DNA of 64,000 bases from Comamonas sp. lk (GTDB lineage: Bacteria > Pseudomonadota > Gammaproteobacteria > Burkholderiales > Burkholderiaceae_C): positions 3,474,754-3,538,753 of the forward strand of contig NZ_UOOB01000001.1 of assembly GCF_900564145.1 (NCBI RefSeq), written 5' to 3'. Shown here in pieces: positions 31,500 through 41,674 of this stretch; the stretch's first letter is position 1, and the number at the start of each line of letters is the position of its first letter. The notes beneath the pieces are model-generated. The model had not been told where the DNA came from and did no database searches. It worked only from the letters and a program-made list of their open reading frames with translations. The position numbers and the translations under genes were made by a program.

Positions 31500-32774
31500 T
31501 CAAGCGCCTTGCAGGAATCCGGCCACCCCGTCAGCCACCCGAACACTGCTGGACATGCAGGCCGTCAGAAGGTAGCCACCGGTCGGAGCCTCCCAGTCCA
31601 GCATCTCCCCCACACAGAACACGCCGGGCAAAGCCTGGCACATACCGCGTTCGTCCAGGGCTTCAAGCCGCACGCCACCTGCCGTGCTGATGGCTTCGTC
31701 CACAGGGCGTGCAGCCACCACCGTCACAGGCAAGGCCTTGATGGCGGCAGCCAGACGACGCGCATCCGCCATGCCGTCCTTGCCAAGCACCTCATACAGC
31801 AAGCCCGCCTTGATGCCGTCAATACCCAAGCGACCTTTCAAATGGCTGCTCAAGCTGCGCGAGCCCCGGGGATGCTGCACCTCGCTCAAAACACGCTCGG
31901 CACTGAACTGAGGCAGCAAGTCCAGCTCAAAAGTCGCCTTGCCCTGGCTTGCCACAGCATCCCGCAACAGGGCCGAAGCGGCATAGATCAGGCTGCCCTC
32001 GACGCCGGTTTCCGTAGCGACAAACTCCCCCTGCTTGGCAAAGCTGCGGCCTTCGTCGTCCGTGAAACGCAGCGCCACGGACTTGAATGGCTGGCCTGCA
32101 AAGCGCTGTTTGAACACCGCGCTCCAACCCTGGTCAGCAGTGGCCAGGCCACCCACATCAAAACCACAATTGGCCGCTTGCAGCGGGGCAATATCCACGC
32201 CCTTTTCTTGCAGCAGAGGCAACCAGGCGGCATCCGAGCCCAAGCGCGCCCAGCTTCCGCCGCCGGTGGCCAGCACCAGGGCACGGCAATGGACGCTCAC
32301 CTCGCCTTTTTCGGTCTGGAAAACCGGATGATTGGCGGTATTCCACCCCGTCCAGCGGTGACGCGTGTGAAAGCACACCCCCTGAGACTTGAGACGTACC
32401 AGCCAGGCACGCAGCAGCGGCGCAGCTTTCATATCGCTGGGAAAGACCCGCCCGGAAGTACCCACAAAGGTGTCAAAGCCCAGCTCCTTCACCCACTGGC
32501 GCAACTCGGCCGAGCCCCATTGCTCAAGCCAGGGCTTCAGTTGCTCGCTGCGCTTGCCATAGCGCGTCACAAAGCTCTCGAACGCTTCAGAATGGGTGAG
32601 ATTCAGGCCGCCTTTGCCCGCCAGGAGAAACTTGCGCGCCGCCGACGCCTTGGTTTCAAAAACGCGCACCTTCAAACCCTGGGCGGCCAGCCGCTCCGCC
32701 ACCATCAATCCCGAGGGCCCTGCGCCCACCACGGCCACATCACAGTTCATTGCAGCCGATTCCGATTCACTCAT
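31500..32774 (-). CDS. HI0933-like FAD-dependent flavoprotein
   Basis: Oxidoreductase of 424 residues. The dinucleotide-binding GAGPSGLMVAERL lies near the N-terminus, followed by the family hallmark KFLLAGKGGLNLTHSE. ALVLATGGGSWARLGSD is the second FAD motif, and the C-terminus contains GVFCVGEMLDWEAPTGGY. The start at 32774 (MSESES) is preceded by a GGGTGGGA stretch; MNCDVAVVGAG at 32750 is an alternative. The substrate is unknown. It is divergent from trxA. Confidence 0.88.
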   Translation of the reverse strand: MSESESAAMNCDVAVVGAGPSGLMVAERLAAQGLKVRVFETKASAARKFLLAGKGGLNLTHSEAFESFVTRYGKRSEQLKPWLEQWGSAELRQWVKELGFDTFVGTSGRVFPSDMKAAPLLRAWLVRLKSQGVCFHTRHRWTGWNTANHPVFQTEKGEVSVHCRALVLATGGGSWARLGSDAAWLPLLQEKGVDIAPLQAANCGFDVGGLATADQGWSAVFKQRFAGQPFKSVALRFTDDEGRSFAKQGEFVATETGVEGSLIYAASALLRDAVASQGKATFELDLLPQFSAERVLSEVQHPRGSRSLSSHLKGRLGIDGIKAGLLYEVLGKDGMADARRLAAAIKALPVTVVAARPVDEAISTAGGVRLEALDERGMCQALPGVFCVGEMLDWEAPTGGYLLTACMSSSVRVADGVAGFLQGA

Positions 32775-33059
32775 ATCCCACCCGATTAACCGCTCAAGCG
32801 GCATTCAAATTGCGCTGCAATATAGACCACCCCAACGGGCCGCCTGCAGCAAGGCTGCGCAGAATACCACCGGGGACAATTGCAACCAGGCTCGCAGGAA
32901 ATCCCGCGCAAGCCCTGTCAACCCCGGCTTTCGCTATCAGCGCCATAGCAGCAAACAACCGTCCACACCAAGCATCGGGAGATGAGTTTCTGTCACAATA
33001 AACCGATAGAGGCGAATTAGCCGCCACTTTTCTTTGACTGAGAAAATCCAGGACTCACA

Positions 33060-33392
33060 ATGGCCAGCGAATTGATCAAGCACATCACTGATGCGAGCTT
33101 TGAATCTGACGTACTGCAACCCGGCACCACCGTTCTCGTGGACTACTGGGCTGAATGGTGCGGCCCCTGCAAGATGATTGCCCCCATTTTGGACGATGCA
33201 GCAGAAAGCTATAAAGGCAAACTGCAGGTCACCAAGATGAACGTGGACGAAAACCGCGAAATCCCGGCCAAGTTCGGCATCCGCGGCATTCCCACGCTGA
33301 TGCTGTTCAAGGATGGTCAGCTGGCCGCCACCAAGGTGGGCGCGCTGAACAAGACCCAGCTGTCGGCATTCCTGGATCAGCATCTGGCCTGA
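33060..33392 (+). CDS. trxA: Thioredoxin 1
   Basis: Cytoplasmic thioredoxin of 110 residues with the classical W-C-G-P-C active site (C34, C37) and the cis-proline in RGIPTLMLF. It reduces ribonucleotide reductase, PAPS reductase and other disulfides. It sits just upstream of rho, as in many proteobacteria, separated by a strong terminator. Confidence 0.96.
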   Translation: MASELIKHITDASFESDVLQPGTTVLVDYWAEWCGPCKMIAPILDDAAESYKGKLQVTKMNVDENREIPAKFGIRGIPTLMLFKDGQLAATKVGALNKTQLSAFLDQHLA

Positions 33393-33412
33393 TCTGCCAC
33401 CAGCTAAAACAG

Positions 33413-33447
33413 CGGCCAAGACCTTTGCTCTTGGCCGTTTTTGTTTT
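33413..33447 (+). terminator. Terminator after trxA
   Basis: Nine-bp stem CGGCCAAGA/TCTTGGCCG (33413-33421, 33429-33437) followed by TTTTTGTTTT. Confidence 0.9.
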
Positions 33448-33671
33448 CTCCTATACCCTTCAGACTTCTTCACCGCGCAGATCCTGATATCTGCACTGAA
33501 AAATCCTTGCCGGTCATCTGATTTTTCCTGTCATAATGTTTGAATCGCCGGTCTCCGCACGGGGCCGCGCTGAGATGTCTTCAGGCAAGCCTGCCCACTT
33601 TTCACGGTGTTTCTTAGGCTCCCGCCTCCCCCCTTTTTCTGGTTACTCCACTCCACCTTTGGAGTCATTTC

Positions 33672-34934
33672 ATGCACCTTAATGAACTCAAGGCACTGCA
33701 CGTGTCTGAAGTCTTGAAGCAGGCCGAAGCCCTCGAAATCGAAAACGTCGGCCGTATGCGCAAACAAGAATTGATGTTTGCCATCATCAAGAAACGCGCC
33801 AAAGCGGGTGAACAAGTTTTTGCCGACGGTGTTCTGGAAATCCTGCCCGATGGCTTTGGCTTTCTGCGCAGCCCCGACACCAGCTACACGGCCAGCACGG
33901 ACGATATCTATATCTCCCCCAGCCAGGTCCGTCGCTTCAATCTGCACACCGGTGACATGATTGAAGGTGAAGTGCGCATCCCCAAGGATGGCGAGCGCTA
34001 CTTTGCCCTGACCAAGCTGGACAAGGTCAACGGCGGCTCACCAGAGGCCAACAAGCACAAGATGATGTTCGAGAACCTGACGCCCCTGTTCCCCAAGGAA
34101 CAGATGCGCCTGGAACGCGACATGAAGGGTGAAGAGAACATCACCGGCCGCATCATCGACATCATTGCCCCCATCGGCCGCGGTCAACGCGCCCTGATCG
34201 TGGCACCGCCCAAGAGCGGCAAGACCATGATGATGCAAAGCATTGCCCACGCCATCACGGCCAACCACCCCGACGTGCACATGATGGTGCTGCTGGTGGA
34301 CGAGCGCCCTGAAGAAGTGACGGAAATGCAGCGCTCCGTCAAGGGCGAAATCATTGCCTCCACCTTCGATGAGCCAGCTACCCGCCACGTTCACGTGGCC
34401 GAGATGGTGATCGAACGCGCCAAGCGTCTGGTGGAGCTGGGCAAGGACGTGGTCATTTTGCTGGACTCCATTACCCGCCTGGCCCGCGCCTACAACAACG
34501 TCGTGCCCAGCTCCGGCAAGGTGCTGTCCGGCGGTGTGGACTCCAACGCCCTGCAACGCCCCAAGCGTTTCTTTGGTGCAGCACGCAATGTGGAAGAAGG
34601 CGGCTCGCTGACCATCATCGCCACCGCGCTGGTCGATACCGGCAGCCGCATGGACGAAGTGATCTTTGAAGAGTTCAAGGGCACGGGCAACAGCGAACTG
34701 CACCTGAACCGCCGCCTGTATGAAAAGCGCGTGTTCCCGGCCATCGAGCTCAACAAGAGCGGCACCCGCCGTGAAGAGCTGCTGCTGGCGCCCGAGATTC
34801 TGCAAAAGACGCGCATCCTGCGTCAGTTCATGTTCAATATGGACGAGATCGAGTCCATGGAACTGATGATCAAGAACATGAAGGCCACGAAGAACAATAT
34901 CGAGTTCTTCGACATGATGCGCCGCGGCGGTTGA
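33672..34934 (+). CDS. rho: Transcription termination factor Rho
   Basis: Hexameric RNA helicase of 420 residues. It has the N-terminal Rho_N helical domain (about 1-45), the cold-shock-like RNA-binding domain (about 50-125) containing GFGFLRSPD, and the RecA-type motor with Walker A APPKSGKT and the [13 protein letters not shown] segment. GGAG lies nine bases before the ATG. The roughly 230-bp leader after the trxA terminator suggests its own promoter and perhaps autoregulation, as known for rho elsewhere. Confidence 0.97.
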   Translation: MHLNELKALHVSEVLKQAEALEIENVGRMRKQELMFAIIKKRAKAGEQVFADGVLEILPDGFGFLRSPDTSYTASTDDIYISPSQVRRFNLHTGDMIEGEVRIPKDGERYFALTKLDKVNGGSPEANKHKMMFENLTPLFPKEQMRLERDMKGEENITGRIIDIIAPIGRGQRALIVAPPKSGKTMMMQSIAHAITANHPDVHMMVLLVDERPEEVTEMQRSVKGEIIASTFDEPATRHVHVAEMVIERAKRLVELGKDVVILLDSITRLARAYNNVVPSSGKVLSGGVDSNALQRPKRFFGAARNVEEGGSLTIIATALVDTGSRMDEVIFEEFKGTGNSELHLNRRLYEKRVFPAIELNKSGTRREELLLAPEILQKTRILRQFMFNMDEIESMELMIKNMKATKNNIEFFDMMRRGG

Positions 34935-34968
34935 TTCGCCACTGCAGCTCGTCTGCAGCCATGACAAA

Positions 34969-34990
34969 GGCCCCGCTTGCGGGGCCTTTT
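34969..34990 (+). terminator. Terminator after rho
   Basis: Perfect stem GGCCCCGC/GCGGGGCC with a two-base loop, followed by TTTT. Confidence 0.88.
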
Positions 34991-35216
34991 CATTTTCGGA
35001 CTCAAATGACTGCGATCATCAGGCGGTCCAATCTACCCGGGCAATCAAGCTCATTGAAGCCCATATGCCTGCACCGCGAAGGAAAACTATCAGCCCATTT
35101 CCGTTCTGTGCAATAATGGAGGGCTTTTTCTATTGCGGAAAGTACGTCAAATTTCTGACTGCTACATGGGTTGTAGCGGGTTTGGCACGGCTACCGCACT
35201 TGACCAAAGGAAGATC

Positions 35217-35462
35217 ATGAAAGAAGGCATTCACCCTAACTACCGCGAAGTTCTGTTCTCGGACCTGTCCAACGGCTTCAAGTTCGTGACACGTTCTTGC
35301 GTGAACACCAAGGAAACCGAAACCTTCGAAGGCAAGGAATACCCGCTGTTCAAGCTGGATACCTCCTCTGAATCGCACCCCTTCTACACCGGCACACAAA
35401 AGTCGGTGGACAACATGGGCGGCCGCGTGGAGAAGTTCCGCAACCGCTTCGGCAAGAAGTAA
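35217..35462 (+). CDS. rpmE2: Ribosomal protein bL31, type B
   Basis: Ribosomal protein of 81 residues opening [14 protein letters not shown] and ending in [14 protein letters not shown]. The zinc-ribbon cysteine pairs of type A are absent, so this is the zinc-independent type B form. AAAGGAAG precedes the ATG at 35217; the frame continues upstream to 35133 without similarity. A small dyad (GTAGC...GCTAC, about 35173-35195) lies in the leader and could be a regulatory structure. Confidence 0.93.
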   Translation: MKEGIHPNYREVLFSDLSNGFKFVTRSCVNTKETETFEGKEYPLFKLDTSSESHPFYTGTQKSVDNMGGRVEKFRNRFGKK

Positions 35463-35480
35463 TCTTTCTTCTTTGCAAGC

Positions 35481-35517
35481 AAGGGCAGCCCGGGCAACCG
35501 TGCTGCCTTTTCTTTTT
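35481..35517 (+). terminator. Terminator after rpmE2
   Basis: GGCAGC/GCTGCC stem with a 12-base loop, followed by TTTTCTTTTT. Confidence 0.7.
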
Positions 35518-35689
35518 GAGCGACCTGCCTTGCTGCATGCAACTAGGGCACACTCGCTGGCGGCACGCCAAGAGGCGCCAGGCCTCAAATCCGCTCTTGA
35601 TACAAGAGCATCAATCGAACGATATACATGGGCATAGCGTCATTTCTGTTTGAAATGTCGGATGCTCTGCAGCTCACCAGGATTTTCGT

Positions 35690-37414
35690 GTGAATCAACC
35701 CACACCCGCCATCGTTGCCCAAAGTGCCGTGCGCCGCCTTCCGCGCTGGTCCCTGCTCCTGCTGTGCCTGGCCTATGTGGTGCCAGGCTTTGTCATGCGC
35801 GGGCCCTGGCGCTCGGCAGACATGGAGGCTTTCGGCTATATGCGGGAACTGGCCCTGGGCCACACCAGTTGGCTGGCGCCCCGCATTGCCGAACTCGCCC
35901 CCGGCGCCGATGGCTTGCTGCCCTACTGGCTGGGCGCTCTCTCCATGCAGCTGTTTCAGGGCCTGCTCGGACCCGAGATGGCTGCGCGCTTGCCGTTCGC
36001 CGGCCTTTTGGTGCTGGTTCTGGCCGCCACCTGGTGGGGCGCTTATTACCTGGCCCGTTCGCCCGGCGCCCAGCCCGTGGCCTTTGCTTTCGGTGGCGAG
36101 GCACAGCCGGTGGACTATGCCCGAGCCATGGCCGATGCCGCCCTGCTGGCTCTGGTCGCCAGCCTGGGCCTGGCCCAGCCCTCACACGAAACCACGGCCT
36201 ATGTCACCCAATTGGCCTTCACGGCCATGCTGTTTTTCGCGGCAGCAGCCCACCCCTATCACCCCCTCAAGGCCGGTATCGCACTGCTGCTGGGCATGAC
36301 AGGTCTGGCGCTGAGCGGCGCCCCCACCATGGCCGTGCTGTTCGGCCTGGGCGGTAGCCTGATTGCCCTGACTCAGCGCAGCTGGGGCGATGCTGCCGAA
36401 GCCAATCCCCGCCAGTCCATCATCTGGGCCTTGATCTGGGCTGCAGCCACCGCTGTGGCGGTGGCGCTGACCACGGCCCTGGATCTCTGGATCTGGAATC
36501 TGGTGAACACCAGCACGGCCAAGGACTGGAGCAGCTTGCTGCAGCTGCTGCTGTGGTTTTGCTGGCCGGCCTGGCCGCTGGCCTTGTGGACGCTCTGGGT
36601 CTGGCGCCGCCAGATCGCCCAGCCGCGCAACAACCCCCATTTGAGTACGGCACTGTGGTTCTCCATCGTGCCTTTGATTGCCTGCTTTGCCAGCTACCCC
36701 GCAGACCGCGCCCTGCTGCTGGGCCTGCCCGCCATTGCCACGCTGGCGGCTTTTGCCCTGCCCACCTTCCGGCGCAGCATCAGCGCGCTGATCGACTGGT
36801 TCACGCTGCTGTTCTTCAGCATCTCGGCCATCGCCATCTGGGTGATCTGGCTTGCATTCCAGACGGGCTATCCACCCAAAATCGCCAGCAATATCTCGCG
36901 CCTGGCCCCGCAATTCGAAGCCAGCATTGACTGGCTGACCGTGCTGATCGCCTTGCTGGCCAGTGCCGGTTGGGTGGTACTGGTGATCTGGCGCACTTCG
37001 CGCAATCGCGCAGCTATCTGGAAAAGTCTGGTGCTGCCAGCTGGCGGCACCACTTTGGCCTGGCTGCTGATATGTACTTTGTGGATGCCGCTGCTGGACC
37101 ATGCACGCAGCTACGAGGCACAGATGAAGCTGCTTGCCGTCCCCATGCAGGCCAACCAGCAACAAGGCTGCATGCTGACCTATGGACTGGGCCGCGCCCA
37201 GATTTCGGCCCTGCGCTATTACCTGCATGTGGATACCGCCTTGCTGCGCCGTGCCAAGCCAGGCCAATGCGAATGGCTGGTGGTCGATGAGGACCGCTGG
37301 GCCGGCGATCACAATCAAAAATTGCGGGAAGGCTGGAATCAGGTAGCCCGCGTCAAGCGGCCTACCGACCGCAAGGAAACACTGCTCTTGCTGCGCCATG
37401 GCAGCAAGCCATGA
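35690..37414 (+). CDS. Polytopic membrane glycosyltransferase-like protein (ArnT/GT83 type)
   Basis: Protein of 574 residues with about eleven hydrophobic segments and a soluble C-terminal portion of about 100 residues. The first periplasmic loop (GPWRSADMEAFGYMRELALGH) resembles the acidic catalytic loop of ArnT-like lipid-linked sugar transferases. The GTG start at 35690 follows AGGA. It overlaps the MATE gene by four bases. The sugar donor and acceptor are unknown; cell-envelope modification is inferred. Confidence 0.7.
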   Translation: MNQPTPAIVAQSAVRRLPRWSLLLLCLAYVVPGFVMRGPWRSADMEAFGYMRELALGHTSWLAPRIAELAPGADGLLPYWLGALSMQLFQGLLGPEMAARLPFAGLLVLVLAATWWGAYYLARSPGAQPVAFAFGGEAQPVDYARAMADAALLALVASLGLAQPSHETTAYVTQLAFTAMLFFAAAAHPYHPLKAGIALLLGMTGLALSGAPTMAVLFGLGGSLIALTQRSWGDAAEANPRQSIIWALIWAAATAVAVALTTALDLWIWNLVNTSTAKDWSSLLQLLLWFCWPAWPLALWTLWVWRRQIAQPRNNPHLSTALWFSIVPLIACFASYPADRALLLGLPAIATLAAFALPTFRRSISALIDWFTLLFFSISAIAIWVIWLAFQTGYPPKIASNISRLAPQFEASIDWLTVLIALLASAGWVVLVIWRTSRNRAAIWKSLVLPAGGTTLAWLLICTLWMPLLDHARSYEAQMKLLAVPMQANQQQGCMLTYGLGRAQISALRYYLHVDTALLRRAKPGQCEWLVVDEDRWAGDHNQKLREGWNQVARVKRPTDRKETLLLLRHGSKP

Positions 37415-38781
37415 GCACCAGCACCGAGATAAAGCACATAGGCCGCCATGCACTCACGGTGCTGGCCGGCCAGCTGGCCGTGATGGCGTTTGGCACGACC
37501 GACACCATTGTTGCCGGCCGCTACTCCGATAGCGCCGTGGCCGCCCTGTCTGTGGGGGCGGCCATTTTCATCAGCGTCTACGCCTCGTTGATGGGCATCT
37601 TCCAGGCGCTTTTGCCCTTGTGGGCCGAGCAGCGCGGCGCCCAGCAGCCTCTGGCCATTGGCAGGTCGCTGCGCCAGTCCATGTATCTGTGCGTGATTGC
37701 ATGCATAGCGGGCATGGCCGTACTCCTCATGCCGGATCCGCTGCTGCGCTGGACCCATGTACCCGAGGCGCTTCAGCACGAAGTCAAGCTTTACTTGGCC
37801 GTACTGGCCTTTGGTCTGCCGCCGGCGCTGCTGTTTCGCATCTTCAGCGCACTCAATCAGGCACTAGGCCACCCACAGCTGGTCACCTGGCTGCAGCTGC
37901 TCTCGCTGATCGTCAAAGTGCCGCTGTCCATCTGGTTCACCTTTGGCGGCGCAGGCCTGCCAGCCATGGGCGCCGTGGGCTGCGCCTGGGCCACGCTGAC
38001 GGTCAACTACCTCATGTTTTTCGTGGCACTGCAGCTGCTGCGGCTGCAGCCGATTTACGCCCCCTTGGCCTTGTGGCACAAGCCAGAGCGCCCGGACTGG
38101 ACGATGCTGGGCCACTTTGTGCGCCTGGGCATTCCTGCGGGCCTGGCCATCCTGGTGGAGGTGACCTCATTCACGCTGATGGCCTTGTTCGTGGCGCGCC
38201 AGGGCACACTGGCTTCGGCCGGCCATCAGATTGCGGCCAATCTGGCAGCTATTTGCTATATGGTGCCGCTGTCTCTGGCGATCGCCACCAGCGCCCGCGT
38301 AGGCTACTGGCGCGGCGCAGGCAACGAAGCCCTGGCCCGCAGCCTGATTTCAAGGTGTTTTTGGCTTGCAGCGCTTACAGGTATTACGCTATCAGCTCTG
38401 GTATTCATAGCAAAACACTGGATTGCAAGCATCTACACCAGCAGCCCTGAAGTCATTGCCCTGGCCTCGCTACTGCTGAGCTGGGTGGCTATTTATCACT
38501 GCGCCGACGCCGTGCAGACCTTTTGCATTTTTGTGCTGCGCTGCTACCGCATCACCGTCGCTCCGCTCATCATCTATTGCCTGCTGCTCTGGGGCGGCGG
38601 CCTGGGCCTGGGATACTGGCTGGCCTATGAATGGCAAGCAGGAGCGCGCTGGACCGATCTCCAGCACACCCCCTTGCCCTTCTGGCTGGCCAGCGCAGCC
38701 GCCTTGCTGGTGACCGCCCTGGCCTTCAGCTCCATCTTGCACCGCGCCATACACCAGCCTCAGCCCAGACTTGAAGCCTAG
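37411..38781 (+). CDS. MATE family efflux transporter
   Basis: Transporter of 456 residues with about twelve membrane helices in two related halves, the MATE pattern. Typical parts are GTTDTIVAGRYSDSAVAALSVG near the N-terminus and GIPAGLAILVEVTSFT at the start of the second half. It is translationally coupled to the upstream gene (ATGA overlap). Residues of about 310-335 are coded by more AT-rich DNA (38340-38425) with words similar to the dispersed repeat. The 3' end overlaps the convergent phoR by four bases. Confidence 0.88.
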   Translation: MSTSTEIKHIGRHALTVLAGQLAVMAFGTTDTIVAGRYSDSAVAALSVGAAIFISVYASLMGIFQALLPLWAEQRGAQQPLAIGRSLRQSMYLCVIACIAGMAVLLMPDPLLRWTHVPEALQHEVKLYLAVLAFGLPPALLFRIFSALNQALGHPQLVTWLQLLSLIVKVPLSIWFTFGGAGLPAMGAVGCAWATLTVNYLMFFVALQLLRLQPIYAPLALWHKPERPDWTMLGHFVRLGIPAGLAILVEVTSFTLMALFVARQGTLASAGHQIAANLAAICYMVPLSLAIATSARVGYWRGAGNEALARSLISRCFWLAALTGITLSALVFIAKHWIASIYTSSPEVIALASLLLSWVAIYHCADAVQTFCIFVLRCYRITVAPLIIYCLLLWGGGLGLGYWLAYEWQAGARWTDLQHTPLPFWLASAAALLVTALAFSSILHRAIHQPQPRLEA

Positions 38782-40184
38782 TCGGCTGCGGCCACCTGGG
38801 GCCGTGGCAACACGGTTTGCCCCTGGCGAATGCGCAGCGGCGGAAATGTCACCGCAAATTCCGAGCCCTGGCCCACGGTGCTGCTGATGCTCAGCGTGGC
38901 GCCATGTCGCTGCAGCACATGCTTGACGATGGCCAGACCCAGGCCCGTGCCGCCGGTGTCCCGCGAGCGGCTGCGATCCACGCGGTAAAAACGCTCCGTC
39001 AGCCGCGTGATGTGCTTGGGGTCGATGCCGGCGCCGGAATCCTTGACGGCAAAACGGGCCGAGCCATCGGGCAGGCTTTCCCAGCGCACCTCGATCTTGC
39101 CGCCGGCCGGCGTGTAACGCATGGCATTGCCCAGCAGATTGGAAAATGCGCTGTGCAGCTCCGCACTGGCACCGGCCACTTCACCGGCCTGCGCCAGCAC
39201 CTCATCGGCGGGAAACTCCAATACATGCGGTCTGGCCTGCTTGCGCGTGAGCGCGGTAGACAGACCGCGCGCCTCGTTCTCGCAACGCTGCAGCAGCTGG
39301 CTCACCGACACCCAGTCGTTGCTGCTGGGCAAAGGACTGCCTTCCAGACGCGAGAGGGTCAGCAAATCTTCCACCAGATGCTGCATGCGCTCAGCCTGCT
39401 GGGCCATCAGTTCCAGGTAGCGGTTGCGCTCCGCCTCTTCCAACGGCAGGTTCTGCAAGGTTTCCACAAAGCCGGCGAGCACCGTCAGCGGCGTGCGGAT
39501 TTCATGCGAGACATTGGCCACAAAATCGCGGCGCATGGCCTCGGCCTGCTCCAGCGCCGTCACATCGCGTGCCAGCAGCAGCCTGCGCCCTTCTCCGTAG
39601 CCATAGAGCTGTACCGAGAGTTTGACGGGACGCGAAGGCGTGCTTTCACGCCCCTGCATGATCAGATCGTGCGTGAAATCCTGCGCCGCAAAATAGGCAC
39701 TGAACTGCGGATCACGCACCAGATTGCCAATGCTTTGCATCACATCCCGGTCCGCATCGAAGCCGAACTGGCGGGCAGCAATCTGGTTGCACCATTCAAT
39801 ACGCCCCTGGGCATCGAGCAAGACCACGCCGTTGGGACTGGCCTGCAAGGCCGACAAGATATCGTTCAGGCGCTGATCACCTTGCTGCACCTGCTGCACG
39901 CTTTGGCGAATCCAGCGGCGCATGCGCACGCCGGCCTCGCCCCAGATGCCCGAGAGATTGGGCACGGCACCCAGCTCGGATTGACGCAGCCAGCGCAGCA
40001 GCTGCGCACCATTCCAGCTGTCCACCAGCCACCAGATCCAGCCGCCTATCAATGCCCCGGCCAGCACGGCAACGGATTGCTGCGCCAGCTTGGCTTCGGG
40101 ATGAATGAGATAGACCCAGACCAGCCAGGCCACCAGGGCGGCGGCAATCTGAGAGGCCAATAATCGAAAACCACGCCACCCCAT
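38778..40184 (-). CDS. phoR: Phosphate regulon sensor histidine kinase
   Basis: Membrane sensor kinase of 468 residues. Two membrane segments lie at about 10-27 and 36-54, a PAS domain at about 105-210, a HisKA domain with the phosphorylated H227 in FVANVSHEIRTPL, and an ATPase domain with N, G1 and G2 boxes (DSGAGIDPKH, GTGLGLAIVKH). It has no large periplasmic domain, so it probably senses phosphate through PstSCAB and PhoU. The start at 40184 is the first codon with family similarity. Confidence 0.94.
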   Translation of the reverse strand: MGWRGFRLLASQIAAALVAWLVWVYLIHPEAKLAQQSVAVLAGALIGGWIWWLVDSWNGAQLLRWLRQSELGAVPNLSGIWGEAGVRMRRWIRQSVQQVQQGDQRLNDILSALQASPNGVVLLDAQGRIEWCNQIAARQFGFDADRDVMQSIGNLVRDPQFSAYFAAQDFTHDLIMQGRESTPSRPVKLSVQLYGYGEGRRLLLARDVTALEQAEAMRRDFVANVSHEIRTPLTVLAGFVETLQNLPLEEAERNRYLELMAQQAERMQHLVEDLLTLSRLEGSPLPSSNDWVSVSQLLQRCENEARGLSTALTRKQARPHVLEFPADEVLAQAGEVAGASAELHSAFSNLLGNAMRYTPAGGKIEVRWESLPDGSARFAVKDSGAGIDPKHITRLTERFYRVDRSRSRDTGGTGLGLAIVKHVLQRHGATLSISSTVGQGSEFAVTFPPLRIRQGQTVLPRPQVAAAD

Positions 40185-40248
40185 AATTGCTTTCTGTTGT
40201 GATTTTTGGCGGCCCAGCCAGGCCGGGCCGAGGTTTGGCGAAACGAAA

Positions 40249-40944
40249 TCAGGCCATGGCCTGGGCACTGAAGCGGTAACCCGCACCGCGCACGGTTTCA
40301 ATCAGCACGCCGGCCACGCCCAGCGACTCGCGCAGGCGTTTGACGTGCACGTCCACCGTGCGTTCTTCGATGAACACATGATCGCCCCAGACCTTGTCCA
40401 GCAACTGGGCTCGGCTGTGCACGCGCTCGGGGTGCTTCATCAGATAGTTGAGCAGCTTGAACTCGGTGGGCCCCACCTTGAGCAAGTCGCCCTGCCAGCT
40501 CACGCGATGGGCGGCGGCATCCAGCACCAGCTCACCCACGCTGACCTTGTCCTGCACCTGCTCGGGAGCACGGCGCCTGAGCACGGCGCGAATCCGGGCC
40601 AGCAGCTCCTGCGTGGAGAAAGGCTTGGTGATGTAGTCATCCGCCCCCGCATCCAGGCCGGCCACCTTGTCGGGCTCGTCGCCACGCGCGGTCAGCATCA
40701 GAATCGGCACGCTCTTGGTACGCGCATCCGCACGCCATTTGCGCGCCAGCATCAGCCCGCTGGAGCCTGGCAACATCCAGTCCAGCAAGATGACATCGGG
40801 CAGCACGGCATCGAGCTCACGCTGTGCCGATACACCGTCCTCGGCCCAGACGGGCTGAAAACCGTTGTGACGCAGGTTGACCGCAATCAGCTCCGCAATG
40901 GCCGGTTCGTCCTCTACGATGAGGACCATGGGCATCTTCTTCAT
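40249..40944 (-). CDS. phoB: Phosphate regulon response regulator
   Basis: OmpR/PhoB-type regulator of 231 residues. The receiver domain has E11, D12 and the phosphoacceptor D55 in VILLDWMLPG; the C-terminal winged helix binds Pho boxes (EERTVDVHVKRLRESLG). GGAGG precedes the start. The phoR start lies 64 bp beyond its stop, so the pair is co-transcribed. Confidence 0.97.
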   Translation of the reverse strand: MKKMPMVLIVEDEPAIAELIAVNLRHNGFQPVWAEDGVSAQRELDAVLPDVILLDWMLPGSSGLMLARKWRADARTKSVPILMLTARGDEPDKVAGLDAGADDYITKPFSTQELLARIRAVLRRRAPEQVQDKVSVGELVLDAAAHRVSWQGDLLKVGPTEFKLLNYLMKHPERVHSRAQLLDKVWGDHVFIEERTVDVHVKRLRESLGVAGVLIETVRGAGYRFSAQAMA

Positions 40945-40962
40945 CCCTGGCTTGCCTCCTGC

Positions 40963-41664
40963 TTAACGCAACGCAGATTCGATATCTGCCATCGTCTGAT
41001 GGCGTACATCCTTGCCTTCGACAAGGTAGATGATCAGCTCGGCCACATTCTTGGAATGGTCTCCGATGCGTTCGATCGCCTTGGCCAGGAACAGCAGGTC
41101 CAGGCTGGCAGAAATCGTGCGCGGATCTTCCATCATGTAGGTGATGAGCTTGCGCACAAAGCCGTCGAATTCTTCGTCGATCAGATCGTCTTCCTTGAGG
41201 ATGACCACTGCCGCCTTGGTGTCCAGGCGCGCAAAAGCATCCAGCGTCTTGCGCAGCAACTCGGAGGCCATTTCGGCCGCCACCCGCAGATCGCCCGTGG
41301 GCAAAGAGCGCGAAGCACCGCCATCAATGATGGACTTGACCATGCGGGCCATCTTGCAGGCCTCGTCACCCATGCGCTCCAGATTGGCCGTGGCCTTGGA
41401 AAACGCGATCAGCAAGCGCAGATCACGGGCCGTAGGCTGGCGGCGGGCAATGATGGAAGAAAGCTCATGGTCAATTTCCACTTCCATGGCATTGACGCGC
41501 TTTTCGGTGCTGATGACCTGTTCCACAGCATCGGTGTTGAAGCTGGTCAGGGCATAAACGGCCTGGCGAATCTGCGACTCCACCAAACCGCCGAGCTCCA
41601 TCACGCGGGCGGAGACACGGTTGAGTTCGGTATCAAACTGACTGGAGAGATGTTTTTCTGTCAT
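40963..41664 (-). CDS. phoU: Phosphate transport system regulatory protein
   Basis: Protein of 233 residues with two three-helix PhoU repeats, each with the E/DxxxD-type metal motif (for example RMGDEACKMARM and RIGDHSKNVAEL). It links the Pst transporter to PhoR and restrains phosphate uptake. The start at 41664 (MTEKHLSSQFDTEL) is the family start. It is 10 bp from the pstB stop. Confidence 0.96.
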   Translation of the reverse strand: MTEKHLSSQFDTELNRVSARVMELGGLVESQIRQAVYALTSFNTDAVEQVISTEKRVNAMEVEIDHELSSIIARRQPTARDLRLLIAFSKATANLERMGDEACKMARMVKSIIDGGASRSLPTGDLRVAAEMASELLRKTLDAFARLDTKAAVVILKEDDLIDEEFDGFVRKLITYMMEDPRTISASLDLLFLAKAIERIGDHSKNVAELIIYLVEGKDVRHQTMADIESALR

Positions 41665-41674
41665 TGTTGGCTCC